A stretch of DNA of 18,752 nucleotides from the NCBI GenBank assembly GCA_003660555.1, contig QMUK01000015.1, positions 1 through 18,752 of the forward strand. The letters are read 5' to 3'. Positions 13,307 to 18,752 of the stretch are shown here, piece after piece. Origin of the DNA: Thermococci archaeon (GTDB lineage: Archaea > Hadarchaeota > B88-G9). The notes beneath the pieces are model-generated. The model did no database searches. It saw nothing but the letters and a program-made list of their open reading frames with translations, and was not told the DNA's origin. The position numbers and the translations under genes were made by a program. Positions within the stretch are counted from its first letter, which is position 1, and every line of letters begins with the position of its first letter.

Positions 13307-14761
13307 ATGGAGCTACTTCGGAAATCAATTCATTCTCTTGGACTAACCTTTCCAATTCTAGGCGCAATTTTCGGAAGAGAGTTCTTACTTATGTTTTTGG
13401 TTATCTCAATAGTCTCATTTCTTGTTCTGGAAGGACTCAGAATCTCGGGAATCCAAATCCCAATATATTCGGAGATTATATGGATGTCTCTCAGAGATAA
13501 GGAGGATTCTAAGAAACCATTTCTTCCTACTTTTTACTTCTTGTTGTCTTCTTTAGTGCTGCTTCTCATATTCTGGGAAAAGATAGAAATCTTCTATTCC
13601 TCTGTCTCTATTCTGTCAGTCGGAGATAGTGTTTCATCAATTGTAGGAGCGTCTTTGGGTAGAAGAAAGCTACCTTACCCCATGGATAGTAATAAAACTA
13701 TAGAAGGAAGCGCATCGTTTCTCCTATCCTCTTTCTTAGTGTCCAATGTTTTCCTAGATTGGAAAGGCGCTCTAGCTTCCTCATTGATTGCTTGCTTCTT
13801 CGAAGCCATTGGCAGAGTAAATGATAACTTGAGTGTACCTTTCTCTTCTGCTCTAGGGCCCTACTTATCCAAAGGTAATCTGATGGCAACGCTAGTTTTT
13901 TCCTCATTTTTAATTACCTTCCTATTATCTTCTCTTTTTGCTAAGAAATTTCCGGAATTGGGCATATTCGGTGTAGATCTACACAAATTGGATAAGCCAA
14001 AAGTAGCGGAAATGGGTGGAATTTCCATCTTCCTCGGTCTAGTTCCTGTTCTCTTGATTTTGGGGAGAGATGAGCTATTTTTGGTAGCTCTGATATCTGT
14101 GACAATAGGAGTGATAGACGATCTAGTCCAGTTGAGACAGAGAGACAAGGTCATGCTCTGCGCCCTAGCTTCAATCCCCCTATTTCCAAGGGGTGAAGTA
14201 TTGGGATTCCAAGGACTTTTGGCCTACTTTCTCATGGCTATGGGTATTACTGGCGGAAGTAACGCTTTTAATTTATTAGCTGGATTTAACGGACTTGAAG
14301 CAGGGCTATCTCTGATCCTGTTCTCTTTCTCATGTATGTTTCTCAAAGGAGACTTGCTCGTAATATCTGCATGTATATCACTCTCATTGATTGCTTTCTT
14401 GTACTTCAATTGGTATCCTGCCAGAATATTTCCGGGAGATTCTGGGACTTTACTGCTTGGGGCCATGTACTCCTCCTTGGCAATACTAGGAAATTCGGAG
14501 CTTGTAATGGCATTATTCCTAATTCCACATATGGCAGACTTGCTACTCAAATCTAAATCGAGATTTGGGACTAAAAAAATTGGACCTACTGTTATATCTG
14601 AAAACGGATTTTTAATTCCTCCAAAGTATAGTTCACTCATCTCGGAGATCCTGAAGAGGAGAAGGTTTAAGGAGGTTGAGCTGGTGCTCCTACTCTTGGG
14701 AGTGCAACTCGCGACCTGTGGGGTGATCAGTTGTCTGTTCCTAGCAGGGCCTTGGTCCTGA
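13307..14761 (+). CDS. Fusion: dolichol kinase-like domain plus polyprenyl-P HexNAc-1-P transferase domain
   Basis: A 484-residue polytopic membrane protein with two enzyme domains in one frame. Residues 1-190 match the CTP-dependent dolichol/polyprenol kinase family (Sec59-like): RKSIH (5-9), SVGDSVSSIVGASLGRRKL (104-122), NKTIEGS (129-135) and NDNLSVP (172-178). Residues 195-484 match the MraY/Alg7 GT4-type transferases: VDLHKLDKPKVAEMGG (223-238), IGVIDDL with metal-site D271-D272, NAFNLLAGFNGLEAG (319-333), FPGDSG (375-380) and KKIGPT (423-428). The first domain would make dolichyl phosphate and the second would transfer a sugar-1-phosphate (probably GlcNAc-1-P) to it, starting a lipid-linked glycan. 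The reactions are inferred from families. The TATA box is at 13250; the next gene starts inside its 3' end. Confidence 0.88.
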   Translation: MELLRKSIHSLGLTFPILGAIFGREFLLMFLVISIVSFLVLEGLRISGIQIPIYSEIIWMSLRDKEDSKKPFLPTFYFLLSSLVLLLIFWEKIEIFYSSVSILSVGDSVSSIVGASLGRRKLPYPMDSNKTIEGSASFLLSSFLVSNVFLDWKGALASSLIACFFEAIGRVNDNLSVPFSSALGPYLSKGNLMATLVFSSFLITFLLSSLFAKKFPELGIFGVDLHKLDKPKVAEMGGISIFLGLVPVLLILGRDELFLVALISVTIGVIDDLVQLRQRDKVMLCALASIPLFPRGEVLGFQGLLAYFLMAMGITGGSNAFNLLAGFNGLEAGLSLILFSFSCMFLKGDLLVISACISLSLIAFLYFNWYPARIFPGDSGTLLLGAMYSSLAILGNSELVMALFLIPHMADLLLKSKSRFGTKKIGPTVISENGFLIPPKYSSLISEILKRRRFKEVELVLLLLGVQLATCGVISCLFLAGPWS

Positions 14762-15156
14762 GAGTCAAGCCAGGAGAAGAGCTGATATCTAGAATAAGGG
14801 AAGAGTGTGTGAGGGCTGGGATTAAGGCTGGAATAATCACCGGAATAGGTAGCCTTAAGACGGCAAAGATAGGATTCCTAGAGAGAACTCCCCCTCCAGA
14901 GTTCAGAGAGATGGAAATAGATGGACCATTGGAACTCATGTTCGTGGGGAACGTTACCGAGGAGAGAGAAGGGGTAAGGATACACTTGCACGCTACCGTC
15001 TCTAAGGGTGAGAAGACGTTCTTCGGACATCTCTTCAACGGTGAGATATTCACTACTGCTGAGGTCTTCGTCATTTCCTTAGAGGGCGTTAGGATCACTA
15101 GGAAACTCGACGAATCCACTGGGCTGGAGGAGATAGATATTGATGAGAGGAAATGA
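14731..15156 (+). CDS. PPC/DUF296-domain protein
   Basis: A 141-residue protein of the PPC (plants and prokaryotes conserved, DUF296) fold, which forms trimers; plant members are linked to AT-hook DNA-binding proteins, and prokaryotic function is unsettled. Family marks are AGIITGIGSLKTAKIGF near the start, a histidine cluster IHLHATVSKGEKTFFGHL (likely a metal or ligand site) and AEVFVISLEGV near the end. No AT-hook is present. It starts at TTG 14731 with GGGTGATC just upstream, matching the extended anti-Shine-Dalgarno complement, and overlaps the upstream fusion gene by 31 bp, so translation is probably coupled. Confidence 0.9.
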   Translation: MSVPSRALVLRVKPGEELISRIREECVRAGIKAGIITGIGSLKTAKIGFLERTPPPEFREMEIDGPLELMFVGNVTEEREGVRIHLHATVSKGEKTFFGHLFNGEIFTTAEVFVISLEGVRITRKLDESTGLEEIDIDERK

Positions 15157-16111
15157 ATACCCGGTGACTAAGCTCATAATAGTAATAAACACATTAGTCT
15201 TCCTAGTGACTTTAATTTCTCCGGACTTGGTGGTAAAAGGGGCTATTTCTAGAGATAATCTAAGTAATATATCTGAGAATCCTCTGTACATATTAACACC
15301 AATAACTAGCCTCTTCATACATGGGGGCCCCATTCACCTCATACTGAGTTTAATCACTCTGTACTTCTTGGGAAGATATTTAGAATCTAAAATTGGATCA
15401 TTACAGTTCACACTCACATATTTAATCTCTGGTATGGTTGGATCACTCTTCTTTCTCGTATTAAACGAGGGTTACGCCGTAGGATCCTCTGGAGCCATAT
15501 TGGGAGTAATATCAGCTCTAACTGTTTTGGAGCCAGACATCGTAGTTATATTCCTTGTTTTCCCTATGAGACTGGTTGTATTTACCGTTCTATTTACAGT
15601 AGCAACTGTAATATTTGCCATCTTCGGAATAATGCCTGAAATAGCACATACTGCTCACTTGGGAGGTATACTATCTGGGATCTTGATAGGACTCTACCTA
15701 AAAGGTGGTAAAGTAGAATTTGAGATCGGAATAGACTTATTTGAAGAGAAAGAAGGAGAAGAAGACGTAATAGATATATATCCAGACGAGGTGGAGGATT
15801 GGAGACCAAAGAGTGCTAGCGGGCCTAGGAGGAGTGTGAAATTGGACTTCACCAGAGGCAGGCTCGATTTGACTGAAGACGAAGTAGTAATTGAGTTCGA
15901 GCTCAGAGGAGCTAGAAGAGAGGACGTAGAGGTAAGAAGAGTTGGAAGGAGTTTGGAAATAGTAATTCCAAAGGAGAAGTATTTCCAAGCTTGGGAACTC
16001 CCAGAAGATGCCATGCCTGATTTAATGGAGTTCGAGGAAATTGGAGACTCACTCCTAATAATAAGAATACCCAGAGGGGGTGTTAGTAATGGTGGAATGC
16101 GTTTTCTGTAA
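15143..16111 (+). CDS. Rhomboid protease fused to a C-terminal Hsp20-like domain
   Basis: From the ATG at 15143 this is 322 residues. Residues 1-188 are a rhomboid membrane domain: HGGPIHL (H60, H65), GSSGAILG with catalytic Ser116 and AHLGG with catalytic His172. The oxyanion asparagine usually four residues after the second His of the HGG motif is Ser here. An acidic linker (about 195-222) leads to residues 230-310, where EVVIEFELRGARREDVEVRRVGR and SLEIVIP, then SLLIIRIPR, follow the alpha-crystallin/Hsp20 (or CS-like) beta-sandwich pattern. The domain would sit in the cytoplasm if topology is typical. GGAGGAG (15127-15133) precedes the start, and the gene overlaps its upstream neighbour by 14 bp and the HIT gene by 23 bp. 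Confidence 0.85.
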   Translation: MRGNEYPVTKLIIVINTLVFLVTLISPDLVVKGAISRDNLSNISENPLYILTPITSLFIHGGPIHLILSLITLYFLGRYLESKIGSLQFTLTYLISGMVGSLFFLVLNEGYAVGSSGAILGVISALTVLEPDIVVIFLVFPMRLVVFTVLFTVATVIFAIFGIMPEIAHTAHLGGILSGILIGLYLKGGKVEFEIGIDLFEEKEGEEDVIDIYPDEVEDWRPKSASGPRRSVKLDFTRGRLDLTEDEVVIEFELRGARREDVEVRRVGRSLEIVIPKEKYFQAWELPEDAMPDLMEFEEIGDSLLIIRIPRGGVSNGGMRFL

Positions 16112-16484
16112 AATAATTTCTGGAGAGATAGACTCCTACAAAGTTCACGAGGGGGACCTAGTAGTAGCTTTCTTAGACATAAATCCGGCAAACGACGGCC
16201 ACGTGCTAGTGGTTCCAAGGAAACACTTCGAGAGCTTGGAGGAAATGGATGAGGATAGCCTTAGATCAATGTTCCTAGTGGTCAGAGAGATAGTGTCCAA
16301 GATAAAGAGGGAATTAAATCCAGATGGGATAAACATACTCTTGAACCAAGGAGAGGCCGCTGGACAAATAGTCAAACATCTGCACGTACACGTAATACCC
16401 AGATGGGAAGGGGATTCAGTTAAAATAAGTTGGACCCCGAGAGGAAAGGAGAAACTTGAGGAAATATGGAGGAAAATTAAGTAA
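16089..16484 (+). CDS. HIT-family nucleotide hydrolase
   Basis: A 131-residue histidine-triad protein of the Hint type, likely hydrolysing nucleoside phosphoramidates or dinucleoside polyphosphates. The triad is HLHVHVIPR near residues 97-105; the GHVLVVPRKHF core and NILLNQGEAAGQIVKHLH segment are typical. The CVFCKI start (C4, C7) gives the zinc-binding cysteine pair of the Hint branch. I choose the ATG at 16089, six bases after GAGGGGGTG, over the GTG at 16080. It overlaps the rhomboid-Hsp20 gene by 23 bp, and its stop codon shares a base with the Lhr start (TAATG). Confidence 0.94.
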   Translation: MVECVFCKIISGEIDSYKVHEGDLVVAFLDINPANDGHVLVVPRKHFESLEEMDEDSLRSMFLVVREIVSKIKRELNPDGINILLNQGEAAGQIVKHLHVHVIPRWEGDSVKISWTPRGKEKLEEIWRKIK

Positions 16485-18752
16485 TGAGCTTCTCCCTTTT
16501 AGATAAAAAAATAAGAGAATTACTAAAGGAGAGAGGATTCAAACAGGAGACAGAGGTCCAATGGAGGGCAATACCTCTAATACTAACTGGGAAAAACGTG
16601 CTAATAATATCTAGGACTGGCACCGGCAAAACAGAGGCTGCTCTCCTTCCTTTGTTCAGCAAAATGTTGAAAGAAGTTGGAAATGGATCCAAGGGAATAA
16701 CACTTCTATATATTACTCCCTTGAGAAGTCTAAATAGGGACCTACTGGATAGAATTGAGTGGTGGTCCTCTAAGCTAGGATTATCCACGGAAGTTCGGCA
16801 CGGAGATACCTCGCAAGGTGAGAGAAGGAAGCAAGCGATGAATCCTCCTGACATATTAATCACCACTCCGGAAACATTGCAGGCGATTTTACCAGGAAAA
16901 GTGATTCGAGAGAGATTAAAGAGTCTCAAATACGTAGTGATAGACGAAATACATGAGCTAGTTGAGGAAAAAAGAGGAGCACAGCTATCCATAGCCCTAG
17001 AGAGACTTGAAGAAATCTCCTCTGGTTTCCAGAGGATAGGATTATCCGCTACAATAGGATCTCCGAAGGAGGTCGCTGAATTCCTAGTTGGTCCCGAAAG
17101 AGAGTGTGAGGTCGTCGTTGCAGATGAGGAAAAGGGGTTCGAATTCAAGGTAGAGCTAATAGAGGATCTAAAAGACAGACTAGATAGGATACTACAAGTA
17201 ATTGAGGAGTCTAGATCAACACTTATATTCTGCAACACTAGGGAAACTGCTGAAGCCTTGGGATCTAGACTGAAGAAGCTGGGAGCAAGGGTTGAAGTCC
17301 ACCATTCCAGCCTCTCTAGGGAGGTAAGAACAGATGCAGAGAGGAAATTCAAGTCTGGAGAGATCAAGGCATTGATATGTACTAGTTCCATGGAGCTGGG
17401 GATAGACGTGGGGAGCGTAGACGTGGTGATACAATACATGTCGCCTAGGCAGGTGACTAGACTAATACAGAGAGTTGGGAGATCCGGGCACAGAATAGGA
17501 GAGGTTTCCAGAGGGATTCTGATATCTACTGATCCAGAAGACGCTCTAGAATCCATAGTGATATCTTGCATGGCTAAAAATGGAATGTTGGAAAGAACTA
17601 GGATTAACGAAGGTGCGTTAGATGTATTGGCTCACCAAATATCTGGAATATGTTTGGATTTCGGTAAAGTAGAAGTCGACAAGGCCTTTCACATAATAAA
17701 AAGATCATATCCTTATAGAAGGATATCAAAGGATGAATTCATGAAAGTCTTGAAGTTCATGGATCAGCAAAGGATTCTGTTCTTCTCTGAGGATGAAGGG
17801 GTGATCTATAGGAGAAAAAGAACCTGGGAATACTATTACTCTAACTTATCCATGATTCCCGACTATAGGAGAGTTCCACTAATTGACCTCGCATCTAGGA
17901 GAAAAATAGCAGAATTGGATGAAGAATTCGTGCTCTCCGATATAGAGGTTGGAAGTACACTAATTTGCAAGGGAGAATTCTGGAAGGTAATAGAAATACA
18001 ACAGCAGGAGGGGGGCAAACTCATCAAAGTAGTAGCTGAGAGGACTGATTCAGAAGGAGAGACTCCGTCTTGGGAAGGTGAAATGATTCCCGTAATGTCA
18101 GAAGTTTCTGAAAAGGTCTTTGAAATTAGAGCTAGTGAGGAAAGACTGAGGGAGTATTTGGAATCTTCGGGTGTGATAGTAAACGAAGAGAGCATATCTA
18201 GGATACTAGACTTCTTCAAAGAGTGCCCAGAGGGGTATTTCCTAGAGGTGAGAAGTACATCGGATCTAGTTCTACACGTTCCTGGGGGGAGCAGAGCTAA
18301 CGAGGCGTTGTCGAAGGCCATAGCTTCCCTCTTGACCTACAGAACTGGAAGCGTAGCAACTAAGGCTACCCCGTATTCAATTCAGTTCAAGACTAGGAAT
18401 GGTCTAGAAGCTTTCAGAGAAGTAATCAAGGGAATAGAACCAAGACATCTAGAAAGTATTCTCGAGCTAGCTATAAGTAGAACTTCGCTCTTCAAATGGG
18501 TCTTCCTCCAGGTGGCGAAGAGATTTGGCATGATTTCCGATGCGCCAAGACTCTCCCTGGACAAATTGATAGAATTTTCCAGAGACACTCCAGTGTATGA
18601 AGAGACTCTAAGAGAGTTGTTCTTCGATAAGCTAGATGTAAAGGGGGCAGAGAAAATAATAAGGACAATTAGAGAGAATGGAATCCCGGAAGTCAGTGGG
18701 CCTCTCAGTTTTTCTGTGGATGTCAAATTCCACGAGATAGTGCCACAATCGA
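16484..18752 (+). CDS. lhr: Lhr-type ATP-dependent helicase (3' partial)
   Basis: A superfamily 2 helicase of the Lhr group, involved in DNA repair or RNA metabolism in archaea. The frame is open without a stop for 756 codons to the window end, so the C-terminus is missing (archaeal Lhr is typically around 850-950 residues). Motifs: Walker A RTGTGKT (44-50), TPLRSL (78-83), TTPETL (127-132), DEIH (154-157), SAT (188-190), and motif VI QRVGRSGH (329-336). Beyond the two RecA domains come the Lhr winged-helix and core regions, including GEMIPV, seen in the family. It starts at TAATG, sharing bases with the HIT stop. A long antisense ORF on the minus strand (16477-17571) is only its shadow. Which archaeal Lhr subgroup it belongs to needs phylogeny. 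Confidence 0.95.
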   Translation, partial: MSFSLLDKKIRELLKERGFKQETEVQWRAIPLILTGKNVLIISRTGTGKTEAALLPLFSKMLKEVGNGSKGITLLYITPLRSLNRDLLDRIEWWSSKLGLSTEVRHGDTSQGERRKQAMNPPDILITTPETLQAILPGKVIRERLKSLKYVVIDEIHELVEEKRGAQLSIALERLEEISSGFQRIGLSATIGSPKEVAEFLVGPERECEVVVADEEKGFEFKVELIEDLKDRLDRILQVIEESRSTLIFCNTRETAEALGSRLKKLGARVEVHHSSLSREVRTDAERKFKSGEIKALICTSSMELGIDVGSVDVVIQYMSPRQVTRLIQRVGRSGHRIGEVSRGILISTDPEDALESIVISCMAKNGMLERTRINEGALDVLAHQISGICLDFGKVEVDKAFHIIKRSYPYRRISKDEFMKVLKFMDQQRILFFSEDEGVIYRRKRTWEYYYSNLSMIPDYRRVPLIDLASRRKIAELDEEFVLSDIEVGSTLICKGEFWKVIEIQQQEGGKLIKVVAERTDSEGETPSWEGEMIPVMSEVSEKVFEIRASEERLREYLESSGVIVNEESISRILDFFKECPEGYFLEVRSTSDLVLHVPGGSRANEALSKAIASLLTYRTGSVATKATPYSIQFKTRNGLEAFREVIKGIEPRHLESILELAISRTSLFKWVFLQVAKRFGMISDAPRLSLDKLIEFSRDTPVYEETLRELFFDKLDVKGAEKIIRTIRENGIPEVSGPLSFSVDVKFHEIVPQS

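Noticed and set aside
16477-17571. Long minus-strand ORF of 364 codons
   Set aside because: It is exactly antisense to the motif-rich Lhr helicase; the translation is Ser/Leu-rich low-information sequence with no family signature.

Overview
The window is archaeal chromosome. The evidence is FEN-1, aEF-1beta, Alba, Pth2, an archaeal-type AspRS, TruD, KptA, an Lhr helicase, an archaeal 7S (SRP) RNA and TATA-like boxes. Arginine is written mostly as AGA/AGG. Protein genes look moderately AT-rich, while the tRNA and SRP RNA are very GC-rich, which points to a thermophile (inference). Shine-Dalgarno sites are strong and several genes start with TTG. I cannot place the organism reliably; a euryarchaeal-like lineage is my best guess. 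I saw no insertion sequence, CRISPR array, integrase or other sign of recent transfer. Genes are tightly packed, with no gene-free stretch over 300 bases.

Layout. Bases 1-546 hold the 3' part of a CPBP membrane protease, converging on a small helical protein (517-705, -). Bases 770-3283 (-) form an information-processing operon: a membrane-anchored winged-HTH regulator with a cell-wall-binding-like ectodomain, a four-CxxC zinc-ribbon protein too short for routine ORF calling (2083-2253), aEF-1beta, then FEN-1. Divergent from it (3325-5287, +) are a primase-like protein that seems to have lost its catalytic residues and ends in a PriL-like four-cysteine domain, and a rhomboid protease. A MazG-type pyrophosphohydrolase (5131-5430, -) overlaps the rhomboid 3' end and starts 16 bp from kptA (+). 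Bases 5994-6377 (-) hold the SRP RNA and tRNA-Ser(GCU) in tandem, and the tRNA lies antisense across the kptA stop. Next come a thioredoxin-like protein (-) and a divergent Alba gene (+), then a KH/zinc-ribbon protein and aspS (+). truD and pth2 (-) overlap by 4 bp. Bases 10693-13119 (-) encode a large single-pass surface protein.

From 13307 to the window end (+) runs a chain of overlapping genes: a fusion of a dolichol-kinase-like domain with a polyprenyl-phosphate HexNAc-1-P transferase domain, a PPC/DUF296 protein, a rhomboid with a C-terminal Hsp20-like domain, a HIT hydrolase and an Lhr-type helicase cut by the window end. The divergent neighbours at 13119 and 13307 suggest a cell-surface theme, with lipid-linked glycan priming on one side and an envelope protein on the other.

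The most unusual content is (i) the kinase-transferase fusion, which would join two consecutive steps of dolichol-linked glycan synthesis, (ii) the apparently inactive PriS-like/PriL-CTD-like protein, (iii) the rhomboid-Hsp20-like fusion, and (iv) the membrane-spanning regulator with an outside sensor-like domain. The AspRS has the His/Pro pair expected of a non-discriminating enzyme.
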